Origin: Saccharomonospora sp. NB11
GTDB taxonomy: Bacteria > Actinomycetota > Actinomycetes > Mycobacteriales > Pseudonocardiaceae
NCBI RefSeq assembly: GCF_015910535.1
Contig: NZ_JACBJG010000007.1
Span: forward strand, 238,962-302,961
DNA: 64,000 bases
Direction: 5' to 3'
This document shows positions 1 to 8,439 of this stretch, in pieces. The notes beneath the pieces were generated by a model, which saw only the letters and a program-made list of their open reading frames with translations, was not told the origin of the DNA and made no database searches. The position numbers and the translations under genes were made by a program. Numbering within the stretch: the first letter of the stretch is position 1; each line of letters opens with the position of its first letter.

Positions 1-1
1 C

Positions 2-607
2 GTCCCACGTGGTGACGTGCTCGAACTCCTCGACGACGTCCGCGACGCCCTGCCCGCCGAGGTGGACGACGCCCAGGACGTCCTCGACCGGCGTGACGAG
101 ATCATCCGCTCGGCCCGGGAACAGGCCGACGAGACGGTCGCCTCGGCGAACGAGGAGGCGGAACGGCTGCTGGCCGAGGCTCGTGCCGAGGCCGAGCGCA
201 TCGTCACCGAGGCGCGCGAGGAAGCCGACCGCACCATCGCCGCGGGGGAGGCGGAGTACGCCGACGTCACCGAGCGCGCCCAGGTGGAGGCCGACCGCAT
301 GGTGCAGGCGGGCCGCGACGCCTACGAGCGGGCCGTCGACGACGGCAAGCGGGAGCAAATGCGCCTGGTGTCCCAGACGGAGGTCGTGCAGGCCGCCCAC
401 AACGAGGCCGCTCGTATCGTCGACGAGGCACACGAGGAGGCCGACCGGCAGCGTGCGGACTGCGACGCCTACGTCGACACGAAGCTCGCCGAGTTCTCCG
501 ACTTGCTCGCCACCACGCTGCGGACGGTGGACTCGGGCCGCAACCACCTGCGCGGTCCGGTGGGGTCGGCCGCGCGTCCGGCCGTCTACGACTACCAGGC
601 ACAGTGA
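2..607 (+). CDS. SepIVA-like DivIVA-domain septation protein, 5'-truncated by window edge
   Basis: The frame is already open at the left edge and reads VPRGDVLELLDDVRDALP from base 2, so the true start lies outside the window; about 201 residues are visible. In mycobacterial SepIVA (Rv2927c family) the same VPRGDVLEL stretch sits about 27 residues after the start. The rest is almost pure coiled coil: Glu/Ala/Arg-rich heptads (EEAERLLAEARAEAERIV) and then a conserved C-terminal block (LVSQTEVVQAAHNEA, YVDTKLAEF). This family acts at the septum and pole in envelope synthesis and division; that role is from family knowledge. It precedes the DUF177-rpmF-rnc cluster as in mycobacteria. The GTG at 17 is inside the conserved domain and is not the start. 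Confidence 0.88.
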   Translation, partial: VPRGDVLELLDDVRDALPAEVDDAQDVLDRRDEIIRSAREQADETVASANEEAERLLAEARAEAERIVTEAREEADRTIAAGEAEYADVTERAQVEADRMVQAGRDAYERAVDDGKREQMRLVSQTEVVQAAHNEAARIVDEAHEEADRQRADCDAYVDTKLAEFSDLLATTLRTVDSGRNHLRGPVGSAARPAVYDYQAQ

Positions 608-707
608 CCGGGTGACTCGCGTAGGCTGGTGACCGTGGTCGTCGGCAGGGACCGGTGTGTCCCCGCCCCGCCCGATGTCATCAACGTGATCGTTCGAGAA
701 AGCTCCG

Positions 708-1310
708 ATGTCTGACGAGACTTCCAGCCCGCAGCGTGCCGACGCGCGCAACCCGTGGCTGTTCGACACCCATGAGCTGGGCCGCAGGCCGGGCACCAGC
801 CTGCCGTTGCAGCGCACGCTGCCGGTGAGGACGGCGCTCGGAGTGCCCGACGTCGTCGAGGTGCCCGAGGGGTCGACGGTCACCGTGGACCTGCTGGCGG
901 AGTCCGTCGTCGAGGGTGTCCTGGTGAGCGGCACGGCGTCCGCGGACACCGCGGGACAGTGCTCGCGCTGCCTCGACCCGGTGACGGGACATCTCGACGT
1001 GAGCGTCACCGAGCTGTTCGCCTACCCGGACTCCACCACCGACGAGACCACGGACGAGGACGAGATCAGTCGCATCGTCGACGACTGGATCGACCTGGAG
1101 CCGATGGTCAGGGACGCCGTCGTCCTTGCGCTCCCGCTGGCGCCGCTGTGCAGCGACGACTGCGCGGGACTGTGCTCCGGTTGTGGCATGAAGTGGGCCG
1201 ATCTCGAGCCCGGGCACGGGCATGAGACGATAGACCCTCGGTGGGCCGCGCTGGTGCAGCGCCTGGAGGACACTCCGGGTGGCGACACGGCGAGCGGCTC
1301 CGACCGGTAA
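708..1310 (+). CDS. DUF177 (YceD-like) metal-binding protein
   Basis: A 200-residue protein of the DUF177/YceD family, which is almost always encoded directly upstream of rpmF, as here. Two Cys clusters are visible: CSRC (C85, C88) and a later CSDDC...CSGC group (C148, C152, C156, C159), consistent with a structural zinc site. Between them is an acidic segment. YceD proteins have been linked to 23S rRNA metabolism in plants and bacteria, but the biochemical role is unclear. The ATG at 708 gives the usual N-terminal motif NPWLFDTHELGRRPG. Probably co-transcribed with rpmF and rnc. Confidence 0.9.
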   Translation: MSDETSSPQRADARNPWLFDTHELGRRPGTSLPLQRTLPVRTALGVPDVVEVPEGSTVTVDLLAESVVEGVLVSGTASADTAGQCSRCLDPVTGHLDVSVTELFAYPDSTTDETTDEDEISRIVDDWIDLEPMVRDAVVLALPLAPLCSDDCAGLCSGCGMKWADLEPGHGHETIDPRWAALVQRLEDTPGGDTASGSDR

Positions 1311-1387
1311 GCCTGTCGGGCAGTCGTCCGACGTAGTTCGCAAGACCGCTCGCACCCGCGAGCAGACCTGTGTGAGGAGACCCAGCC

Positions 1388-1570
1388 GTGGCCGTCCCCA
1401 AGCGGAAGATGTCGCGTTCCAACACTCGCTCGCGCCGCTCGCAGTGGAAGGCTAGCCCGGTGCAGCTGGTGGCCTGCCAGAACCGCGCCTGCCGCCAGCC
1501 GAAGCCGCAGCACGTCGCCTGCCCGCACTGTGGCCAGTACGCCGGCCGTCAGGTTGTCGAGCCGGCGTAA
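1388..1570 (+). CDS. rpmF: 50S ribosomal protein L32
   Basis: A 60-residue L32 of the zinc-binding (C+) type, with four cysteines as C-x4-C-x9-C-x2-C (C30, C35, C45, C48). The N-terminus [11 protein letters not shown] is the standard bL32 start. L32 is a structural protein of the large subunit. The C+ form matters because actinobacteria often also carry a zinc-free paralogue expressed under zinc limitation; none is seen in this window. rnc starts 11 bases after the stop. Confidence 0.97.
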   Translation: MAVPKRKMSRSNTRSRRSQWKASPVQLVACQNRACRQPKPQHVACPHCGQYAGRQVVEPA

Positions 1571-1581
1571 GGTCGGTCGGA

Positions 1582-2334
1582 ATGGGGGGTAAGTCGCCCA
1601 GCGGACCGGCAGCCGATCCCGCATCCCTTCTCGACGCGCTCGGTGTCGAACTCGACAGCGAGCTGCTGTACCTCGCCCTGACCCACCGCTCGTACGCGTA
1701 CGAGAACGGGGGCCTGCCGCCGAACGAGCGGCTGGAGTTCCTCGGTGACGCGGTGCTCGGTCTCGTGGTCACCGACCACCTGTACCGGCAGCACCCGGAC
1801 CTGCCCGAGGGCCAGTTGGCGAAGCTGCGGGCCAGCGTGGTGAACATGCACGCGTTGGCGGGGGTGGCGAGGACTCTCGGTGAGGGCGGGCTCGGTGCCC
1901 ACCTGCTGCTCGGTAAGGGGGAGGAACTCACCGGCGGCAGGGACAAGGCCAGCATCCTCGCGGACGGTCTGGAAGCCGTGATCGGCGCCGTGTACCTGGA
2001 GCACGGAATCGAGGTCGCGCGGTCGCTGGTGCACCGCATGTTCGGCAAGTTGCTCGACGAGGCGCCGCGTCGCGGCGCGGGCCTGGACTGGAAGACCAGT
2101 CTTCAGGAGCTCACCGCGTCGTCGGGTCTCGGCGTGCCCGAGTACAAGGTCGCCGACACCGGCCCCGACCACCGCAAGGAGTTCAGCGCGGTGGTTCTCG
2201 TGGGCGGTCGTGACCTGGGGCACGGTGACGGCACCACGAAGAAGGAAGCCGAGCAGAAGGCTGCCGAAGCGGCCTGGCGCGCGCTCAGCGAGGAGCTGGG
2301 CACGGACGAGCAGGCCGGAGAACAGACGGAGTAG
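1582..2334 (+). CDS. rnc: Ribonuclease III
   Basis: A 250-residue RNase III that cleaves double-stranded RNA, including rRNA precursors. The signature [10 protein letters not shown] is at residues 49-58 and carries the catalytic acidic residues. A second acidic block ([13 protein letters not shown]) follows, and a double-stranded RNA-binding domain occupies about residues 155-232 ([21 protein letters not shown]). The length is normal. It sits between rpmF and mutM as in other actinobacteria, with only 4 bases to mutM, so co-transcription is likely. Confidence 0.97.
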   Translation: MGGKSPSGPAADPASLLDALGVELDSELLYLALTHRSYAYENGGLPPNERLEFLGDAVLGLVVTDHLYRQHPDLPEGQLAKLRASVVNMHALAGVARTLGEGGLGAHLLLGKGEELTGGRDKASILADGLEAVIGAVYLEHGIEVARSLVHRMFGKLLDEAPRRGAGLDWKTSLQELTASSGLGVPEYKVADTGPDHRKEFSAVVLVGGRDLGHGDGTTKKEAEQKAAEAAWRALSEELGTDEQAGEQTE

Positions 2335-2338
2335 ACCT

Positions 2339-3217
2339 GTGCCCGAGCTGCCCGAGGTCGAGGTGGTGCGCTCCGGCCTCGAAGCACACATGATCGGGCG
2401 CACGGTGGCCTCGGTGGAGGTGTTGCACCCGAGAGCCATCCGTCGTCACGTGCCGGGTGAGGCGGACTTCGTCGGCCGTCTCACCGGCGCGAAGATCACG
2501 GATGTCCGGCGGCGTGGCAAGTACCTGTGGTTCGACCTTGCCGACGGCGCCGCCGTGTTGGCGCATCTCGGCATGAGCGGGCAGATGCTCGTGCAACCGC
2601 GTGACGCGGTCGACGAGAAGCATCTTCGGGTGCGGCTGCGCTTCGCCGACGACGGACCGGAGCTGCGTTTCGTGGACCAGCGCACGTTCGGTGGGCTGGC
2701 GGTCTCGGATCTCGTCGAGGTCGACGGCACGGTGGTGCCGTCGACGATCGCCCACATCGCGCGCGATCCCATGGACCCGTTGTTCGACGTCGACGCCGTG
2801 GCTCGTGCCTTGCGTGCGCGGCGCACCGAGGTCAAGCGCGCGTTGCTCGACCAGACTCTGGTGTCCGGAATCGGCAACATCTACGCCGACGAGGCGTTGT
2901 GGCGGGTGAAGCTGCACTGGGCGCGTCCCACGGATCGGCTCACGGCCGCGCAGGCGCGTGAGGTGCTCACCGCGGCGGCCGACGTCATGGCCGAGGCGTT
3001 GACGGTCGGGGGCACGTCCTTCGACGCGCTCTACGTCAACGTCAACGGCGAGTCGGGCTATTTCTCGCGCTCGCTCGACGCCTACGGCCGTGAAGGGGAG
3101 CCCTGCCGGCGCTGCGGCTCGCCGATCGTGCGGGAGACGTTCACCAACCGCTCGTCGTTCAGTTGTCCGCGGTGCCAGCCGAAACCGCGGTCGAGAACGC
3201 AGCCGCGCCGCCGCTGA
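2339..3217 (+). CDS. mutM: Formamidopyrimidine-DNA glycosylase (Fpg/MutM)
   Basis: A 292-residue bifunctional base-excision repair enzyme that removes 8-oxoguanine and formamidopyrimidines and nicks the abasic site. After processing of the initiator, the N-terminal PELPEVEV supplies the catalytic proline and adjacent glutamate; this fixes the GTG at 2339 as the start although the frame is open upstream. HLGMSGQML and DQRTFGG are conserved DNA-contact blocks. The helix-two-turn-helix ([14 protein letters not shown]) and the C-terminal zinc finger (CRRCG...CPRC) are intact. A short basic tail follows the finger. Confidence 0.96.
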   Translation: MPELPEVEVVRSGLEAHMIGRTVASVEVLHPRAIRRHVPGEADFVGRLTGAKITDVRRRGKYLWFDLADGAAVLAHLGMSGQMLVQPRDAVDEKHLRVRLRFADDGPELRFVDQRTFGGLAVSDLVEVDGTVVPSTIAHIARDPMDPLFDVDAVARALRARRTEVKRALLDQTLVSGIGNIYADEALWRVKLHWARPTDRLTAAQAREVLTAAADVMAEALTVGGTSFDALYVNVNGESGYFSRSLDAYGREGEPCRRCGSPIVRETFTNRSSFSCPRCQPKPRSRTQPRRR

Positions 3218-3369
3218 GTCCCCGCCGCTCTGTCCTGCGGCGACTCTCGATCGGGCGCCCACCTGGCGCCTGCTCCCCGCGATTTCGCTGTTTCCGGTGA
3301 TCCGCGGGTCGTCGTTCGGGGTCTTTGCATCCGGGTTGAGCGCGTCGTTTCGGCTCTTCCACGGACGCT

Positions 3370-3411
3370 CAGTACATTTTTGTCCACACTACTGCGCAAT
3401 GCGTGGTACTG
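3370..3411. promoter_or_regulatory. Spaced inverted repeat upstream of the padR-like gene, candidate operator
   Basis: CAGTAC at 3370-3375 is mirrored by GTACTG at 3406-3411, 31 bases upstream of the GTG start at 3442. The spacer contains TTGTCCACA (3380-3388), which matches the actinobacterial DnaA-box consensus. PadR proteins commonly repress their own promoters, so this is a plausible autoregulatory site, but the half-sites are short. Confidence 0.3.
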
Positions 3412-3441
3412 TCCTCCGCGCAGGGCAAGGAGGGAGGGCCG

Positions 3442-3765
3442 GTGGAGACGAGTCAGCTGTTGAAGGGCGTGCTCGACCTCGCGGTGTTGGCTGTGCTGCG
3501 CCATGACGACGGCTACGGCTACGACGTCGTGCGGCGGTTGCGCCAGGCCGGGCTGGAGGAGGTGGGGGATGCCTCCGTGTACGGCACGCTGCGGCGCTTG
3601 TACAAGGCCGGGTTGCTGACCACCTACGTCGTGGCGAGCGAGGAAGGCCCTCACCGCAAGTACTACGGACTCAATGAGCTGGGGCGAGAGCGACTGGCCG
3701 GCTCGACGACGACCTGGCGCACGTTCGCGGCGACCATGGAGCGCCTGTTGGGAGAAAATTCATGA
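3442..3765 (+). CDS. PadR-family transcriptional regulator
   Basis: A 107-residue PadR winged-helix repressor. The N-terminus VETSQLLKGVLDLAVLAVL and the block GYGYDVVRRL, followed by the wing GTLRRLYKAGLL and HRKYYGLNELGRE, are typical. The GTG at 3442 is preferred over an in-frame upstream start at 3403 because AAGGAGG (3427-3433) lies 8 bases before it. The stop overlaps the ATG of the next gene (ATGA at 3762-3765). PadR regulators of this size are often paired with HAAS-domain membrane proteins, as here. Confidence 0.9.
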   Translation: METSQLLKGVLDLAVLAVLRHDDGYGYDVVRRLRQAGLEEVGDASVYGTLRRLYKAGLLTTYVVASEEGPHRKYYGLNELGRERLAGSTTTWRTFAATMERLLGENS

Positions 3766-4907
3766 CTGCACATACCCATCCCGTCGTCCGTGCCTATCTG
3801 GGGCGCGTGCGGACGGCGTTGTCCGATCTGCCGACGTCGGAGATCGAGGAGATCGTCGAGGACGTCCGACCGCAGCTGACGGAGATCGTCCAACGGCTGG
3901 GGGACGGGGCGAGCCTGGAGGCCGTCGTCGCCGAGATCGGGGCTCCGGAAAGCTACGCCGCCGAGGTGCGGGCCACGGGGGAGTACCCGCCCGCGCCGCA
4001 CGAGACCGTGGCGACCGAGAAGCCACGAACGATGATCGCGCGGGTCGCGTTGGCCGGGTTGCTGGCGGCCACGATCTGCGCCGCCGCGGCGGGCATGACG
4101 GTGGCCGTCAACCTGGACGACAACGGCGCGCTTCCGTTGTTGCTGCTCACGGTGGTGCTGATGGCGGGCGCGGCCGGGTACCTCGTCGTGCGAGGAGCGG
4201 ACGATCTGTCGACGCTGCCGGAGGTGCGCAGGCTGCTGGAGCTGCGGGCGGGACGGGAGGCCGTGTCCCGCGGCGGGAGCCTGCTGCGGGCGCTCAATCC
4301 CGTGTGGTGGGTGATGTCGGCGGCGCTGTTGGGACTGCTCGCCGTCGCGACCGCCGTAGGCCCGGGCCGAGGCATCCTCAGCCTGGCCATCCTGCTGGTG
4401 CTGGCGGGAATCGCCATGTGGGCCGGGCCGAAGTCGGCGCGCGACTCGCGATGGGCTGCCGTGGCGATCCCGTTGTCGGCCCTGGTGCTGGGAGCCGGTG
4501 TGGGGGCGGCGGGCTTCGTCCTCCGCACTCTCGGTGAGGACCCTCCGCCCTACGAGGCGCTGTACACCGACGAACAGCGCAACCTCGACATGAACGGGGA
4601 TCCGTTGCTCTACTACGGTCCGCGCCCGCTGCACAACCTGTACGTCTTCGACTCCGACGGCAACGCGCTCACCGACGTCTACCTCTACGACGAGGACGGC
4701 ACTCCCGTGTTGGTGCCCAGGTACGCGTGTGACCCGTACCTGGGCGAGGAGATCCAGGTCGGTACGGACAACCGGTTCCCGCGGCCGCACATCGAGCTGG
4801 GCGGGTTCGACGAGCGTGGCGTCGTCAACGGCTACGAGATCTCGCAGCCGTTCTGCGAGGAGGTCGACGACGTGCCCTTCACGGTCGCCGTACCCGGAGG
4901 CAAGTGA
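3762..4907 (+). CDS. HAAS-domain membrane protein with extracytoplasmic C-terminal domain
   Basis: A 381-residue membrane protein, translationally coupled to the PadR gene. Residues 1-75 match the HAAS (DUF1700-like) helical domain, which usually accompanies PadR regulators (SEIEEIVEDVRPQLTEI, AVVAEIGAPESYAAEVRA). Residues ~90-265 hold several hydrophobic segments in pairs (IARVALAGLLAATICAAAAG; LPLLLLTVVLMAGAAGYLVV; VWWVMSAALLGLLAVATAV; ILSLAILLVLAGIAMWA; AVAIPLSALVLGAGVGAAGF). The last ~110 residues are hydrophilic and rich in Tyr, Asp and Pro, presumably outside the cell. The function is unknown; HAAS-PadR pairs are thought to act in signal-dependent repression of membrane protein genes. 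Confidence 0.78.
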   Translation: MTAHTHPVVRAYLGRVRTALSDLPTSEIEEIVEDVRPQLTEIVQRLGDGASLEAVVAEIGAPESYAAEVRATGEYPPAPHETVATEKPRTMIARVALAGLLAATICAAAAGMTVAVNLDDNGALPLLLLTVVLMAGAAGYLVVRGADDLSTLPEVRRLLELRAGREAVSRGGSLLRALNPVWWVMSAALLGLLAVATAVGPGRGILSLAILLVLAGIAMWAGPKSARDSRWAAVAIPLSALVLGAGVGAAGFVLRTLGEDPPPYEALYTDEQRNLDMNGDPLLYYGPRPLHNLYVFDSDGNALTDVYLYDEDGTPVLVPRYACDPYLGEEIQVGTDNRFPRPHIELGGFDERGVVNGYEISQPFCEEVDDVPFTVAVPGGK

Positions 4908-4916
4908 GCGTGGCGC

Positions 4917-5438
4917 TCAGAACCCGCGCGCGTTCGACCACGCGAGTTGCGCGAGCAGGTCACGGCCGCTCTCGGCGTTGCGCGGTTGACACAGCACGTC
5001 GTAGCGGCGGGCGACGAGCTGGCTGTGCGAGATGAAGCCGCGACGTCCCCTGGTCGCGGCGTAGCTCGCGGCGGAGAACGCCATTCCGAACGCGACACCG
5101 GTGACCAGGCTGATCAGGATGGGGGCGAGTCCGGCGCCCGGGGTGAACAGGCTGAGGAGCAGCCCGACGAAGAGTCCGAACCACGCGCCGGACATCGCAC
5201 CGCCGACCAGGACCTTGCCCCATGTCAGTCGTGCGGCGACGCGCTCGACCAACAGTGGATCGACGCCGACGATGGTGACGTCCTGCACCGGGAAGTCCTT
5301 GCCGGCGAGGTGGTCGACGGCGCGTTGCGCCTCCGCGTAGGTGTCGTAGGAGCCGATCGGCCAGCCCGTGGGCATCGTCGGCAGCTGCGGTGCCTGCTGC
5401 GGGAGCGAGTACGCCGTCCGGGAGAACGCCTGGGTCAT
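4917..5438 (-). CDS. General stress protein 17M-like (YflT domain) membrane protein
   Basis: A 173-residue protein. Residues ~25-62 (PIGSYDTYAEAQRAVDHLAGKDFPVQDVTIVG) match the YflT/general-stress 17M domain. A Gly-rich hydrophobic stretch follows with two likely membrane segments (VLVGGAMSGAWFGLFVGLLL; LAPILISLVTGVAFGMAFSA). The C-terminus (FISHSQLVARRYDVLC) is the family's usual ending. Such proteins are common in actinobacteria but have no firm function; Bacillus YflT is under the general stress regulon. It converges on the HAAS gene with a 9-base gap. Confidence 0.78.
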   Translation of the reverse strand: MTQAFSRTAYSLPQQAPQLPTMPTGWPIGSYDTYAEAQRAVDHLAGKDFPVQDVTIVGVDPLLVERVAARLTWGKVLVGGAMSGAWFGLFVGLLLSLFTPGAGLAPILISLVTGVAFGMAFSAASYAATRGRRGFISHSQLVARRYDVLCQPRNAESGRDLLAQLAWSNARGF

Positions 5439-5588
5439 GCTTTTCTCTCACCTCTGGGGAGACACTGTCGTGCTCTTCACCCTGTCCAACGTCGGAGGCC
5501 GTGCGAACAGTGCCCGAAGGGTCCCAATTCACAGTCGGTTCTCAGGTGGAGCACGTCGAACCGGCGGTGGCCGGCGGTGGTCCCGACC

Positions 5589-6875
5589 TCAGACCGCCGC
5601 TGTGTGGACGCCGTTGCCGGTGTGCAGGCCGGAGAGCCCGTTCGGGGACCCCGCGTGCAACCACTTGCCGAAGTACCGCACGGAGAACAGTTCGTCGAGC
5701 ACCATGTAGGCGGCGCCGACGAGTCCGCCTTCCTCGCCGAGCCGGGCCTTCTCGATGCGGAGCTCGCGTGTGGACAGCGGGAGCGAACGCCGGTAGATCG
5801 TCTCGCGGATCGTCGCGAGGAACAGGTCACCGGCCCCGGCGATCTTGCCGCCCAGCAGGATGGTCGACGGATTGTAGAAGTTCACCATCGTGGCGAGCAT
5901 CGCGCCGATACGTCGCCCCGCGCTGACCATGAGCTGCACGGCGTGGTGGTCGCCCGCGCTCGCGGCGGCGGTGACGTCGGCGGCCGTGATCGTGCCCTTC
6001 GCGGCGAGCGTCGCGGCCAGGGCCGGGCTCTCACCCGAGCGAGCCAGCTCCTCCCCGTCGCGAGCCAGAGCGGCACCGCCTGCGACGGCTTCGAGACAGC
6101 CGGTCTTGCCGCACCGGCACACCACGGCACTGTCGTCGGACACGGCGGCGTGGCCGATGTCGCCCGCGCACCCCTGCGCCCCACGGTGCAGGTGTCCACC
6201 GTGACTGATGCCCGCGCCGATGCCCGTGCCGATCTTGACGTAGAGCAGGTCGCCGAGTTCGCCGGGCAACCCGGGGGTGCGGAGCTCGCCGAGGCACAGG
6301 AGGTTCACCTCGTTGTCCACCCAGACCGGCGCGTCGTAGCGGGCGACCAGCCGTTCGCGCACCGGGTAGTTGTTCCAGCCCGGCATGATCGGCGGTTCGG
6401 ACGGGCGGGCGGTCGCGAACTCGACGGGACCGGGGAGGCCCAGACCGACGCCCCAGACGTCCTTCGGCGAGCCGCCCAGTTCGGCGAGCAGCGTGTCGAG
6501 GGCGCTCTCGACCTCGGCCAACACCGGGTCGGGACCGCGGGCGATGTCGCAGTCCTGGTGGGTCATCGCGAGGACCGTGCCCATCAGGTCGGTCACGCCG
6601 GCGGTGAAGCCGGTGGCACCGAGCTCGGCCGTGAGCAGCCGACCGGCGTCCTTGCGGAACCGCAGAGTGCGGGCCTGGCGACCTCCCGTGGACGGGTTGA
6701 GGTCACCTTCCTCCAGCAGGCCCGCGTCGAGCAGGGTGGTGGTGCGTTGGGTGATGGCCGTGCGGCCGAGGCCGGTGCGCTGGCTGAGCGCGGGCCGGGT
6801 GTCGGCGGCACCGCTGCGCACGAGGTCGAGGAGGCGTGTGTAGCTCTCCAGCAGCTCCGGACTGGGCTCTTCCAC
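5589..6875 (-). CDS. ROK-family transcriptional regulator
   Basis: A 428-residue ROK protein with an N-terminal winged helix (TRPALSQRTGLGRTAITQRTTTLLDAG) and a sugar-kinase-fold domain. The zinc motif C-x-C-G-x2-G-C-x-E (CRCGKTGCLEA) and the signature block around KIGTGIGAGI are present, as is LLYVKIGTGIG. ROK repressors sense sugars or sugar phosphates. No sugar-uptake operon is next to it, so the ligand cannot be guessed. The promoter region to its right (6926-6990) is unusually AT-rich for this window and contains TATGAT on the coding strand. Confidence 0.9.
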   Translation of the reverse strand: MEEPSPELLESYTRLLDLVRSGAADTRPALSQRTGLGRTAITQRTTTLLDAGLLEEGDLNPSTGGRQARTLRFRKDAGRLLTAELGATGFTAGVTDLMGTVLAMTHQDCDIARGPDPVLAEVESALDTLLAELGGSPKDVWGVGLGLPGPVEFATARPSEPPIMPGWNNYPVRERLVARYDAPVWVDNEVNLLCLGELRTPGLPGELGDLLYVKIGTGIGAGISHGGHLHRGAQGCAGDIGHAAVSDDSAVVCRCGKTGCLEAVAGGAALARDGEELARSGESPALAATLAAKGTITAADVTAAASAGDHHAVQLMVSAGRRIGAMLATMVNFYNPSTILLGGKIAGAGDLFLATIRETIYRRSLPLSTRELRIEKARLGEEGGLVGAAYMVLDELFSVRYFGKWLHAGSPNGLSGLHTGNGVHTAAV

Positions 6876-7067
6876 CGCGGACCCCCTTTTGTCTGTGTCC
6901 CCCCATCATATCTCTGAGGCTGCACAACTTCTGTTTGCTTCAGACATTAGAGGGTAGATCGAAATCTTAAGGGTGGCATTCCGCGCGGAGGCGGCGGTGA
7001 TGGGGGCCACTCGCGGCCGGTGTTGCTGGTCCGTCCGAGTGACGGGCCAGCACGCGTCGTGGTGAGG

Positions 7068-7823
7068 TCAGGCAGTCGGTTCGGACGACGGGAGCGTCGA
7101 GGTGGTGCTCGTCGCCGACGGGCTCGTGTCATCGCGGGACGTGGATGACGGGACCGGCTCGTCCGAGTGGCTCGACGTCGGGCTCGACGTCGGGTTCGGC
7201 GTTCCGGCCGGCGACGAGCTTCCCACCGGCGGTGAGGTGTCCTGGGATGACTCGGGCGTCGACGGCTCCGACGGCTCCGGAGAGTCCGACGGCTCCGACG
7301 GCTCGGTGGGGTCCGTGGGTTCGGGGTCCGTGGGCTCCGAGGGGCCGGGTGTGTCCGTCGGGTTCGGCCCCGGCTCGTTCGTCGGCTGGGTGGGCTGCGG
7401 TCGCGTGGTGTCGTCGCCGTTGCCGTCCGAGGTGCGCGGGGGCTGGCTCTGCGACGGCGTGTCCACCGAGGTTCGAGGGGCGTCGTCCTCGTCGGTGGTG
7501 GTCTCCGTGGTCGACGACTCCGAGGAGGCCGACATGGACCCGGTGACGGCCACGCCGTCGATCACGACCGTGGTCTCGGCGGGCTCGGCCTGCCCGGGCA
7601 CGATCTGTGCGGGGTCGCCGCCTCCGGAGGACCGTCCCGTCTGCGTGACCCCGGTGTTCTCGGTGGTCTCGGGCTGAACGATCTGGGCCACCGCCGCGAA
7701 CGCCGTGCACAGCGCGAGGCCGCTGGCGGCGAGCGCGAGGTAACCGCTGCGGTGCAGCCGTCCTGCGGACTCGCGGGGCGGCGCGACCTGGTCGCGTGGT
7801 TGCTGCCCTGGCGAGGTGGTCAT
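7068..7823 (-). CDS. Membrane-anchored Pro/Ser/Thr/Glu-rich cell-surface protein
   Basis: A 251-residue protein with a short basic N-terminus, one hydrophobic segment at residues ~29-49 ([21 protein letters not shown]) and then a long low-complexity extracytoplasmic tail of Pro, Ser, Thr, Glu and Asp (for example [20 protein letters not shown]). No catalytic domain is visible. The tail resembles O-glycosylatable cell-wall stalks. The membrane segment may be a signal anchor, since no clear cleavage motif is obvious. Function not recognised. Confidence 0.65.
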   Translation of the reverse strand: MTTSPGQQPRDQVAPPRESAGRLHRSGYLALAASGLALCTAFAAVAQIVQPETTENTGVTQTGRSSGGGDPAQIVPGQAEPAETTVVIDGVAVTGSMSASSESSTTETTTDEDDAPRTSVDTPSQSQPPRTSDGNGDDTTRPQPTQPTNEPGPNPTDTPGPSEPTDPEPTDPTEPSEPSDSPEPSEPSTPESSQDTSPPVGSSSPAGTPNPTSSPTSSHSDEPVPSSTSRDDTSPSATSTTSTLPSSEPTA

Positions 7824-7959
7824 GAGACTCCTTCGGAGATGCTTCGAGCCCCCGAGTGTTCGCGCGGCACAGTATCACCGGCGTGAAACGACCCGCGAAC
7901 GCGTTCACCCACGCGAGCCCGCGCCGTCGTGTGCGGTCGGGGTGCGCGACGATGAGGGC

Positions 7960-8247
7960 GTGACGGGTGAAACGGAGACGGTGCGACTGACGGCATGGGT
8001 GCACGGCTCGGTGCAGGGCGTGGGTTTTCGCTGGTGGACCAGGAGTCGTGCGTTGGAACTGGGGCTCACGGGACGCGCGACGAACCTTCCGGACGGGAGG
8101 GTGGAGGTCGTGGCGGAGGGACCACGCGCGGCGTGTGAGCAGCTCCTGCGCGCGCTCCGCTCCGGAGAAACACCCGGACGAGTGGAGCACGTGGCCGAAC
8201 TGTGGTCGGCGGCGCGGGGCGGTCTCACGGGGTTCGTCGAACGCTGA
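7960..8247 (+). CDS. acyP: Acylphosphatase
   Basis: A 95-residue acylphosphatase that hydrolyses carboxyl-phosphate bonds. The phosphate-binding loop GSVQGVGFR with its catalytic Arg, and the catalytic Asn in ATNLPDG, are both present. The GTG at 7960 gives the family's normal size; the frame is open further upstream but that extension is not conserved. acyP directly precedes smc in mycobacteria too (Rv2922.1c-Rv2922c). Confidence 0.92.
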   Translation: MTGETETVRLTAWVHGSVQGVGFRWWTRSRALELGLTGRATNLPDGRVEVVAEGPRAACEQLLRALRSGETPGRVEHVAELWSAARGGLTGFVER

Positions 8248-8439
8248 GCGTCGGCCCGACGACGTGCGGATTTCGTCGGCGGGGGCCGGGTGCCACGCCG
8301 ATGCCCGCCTACCACGACCTTGGCGGGTGCGTCGGTAACATCAGCCGATCGGACAGCGAGTACCGACGGGAGTACGGACGGCAGAGGGTCACCCGTCGTC
8401 GGTCGGTACGGGAGTCGGGACGGGAAAGGTCTACACCGC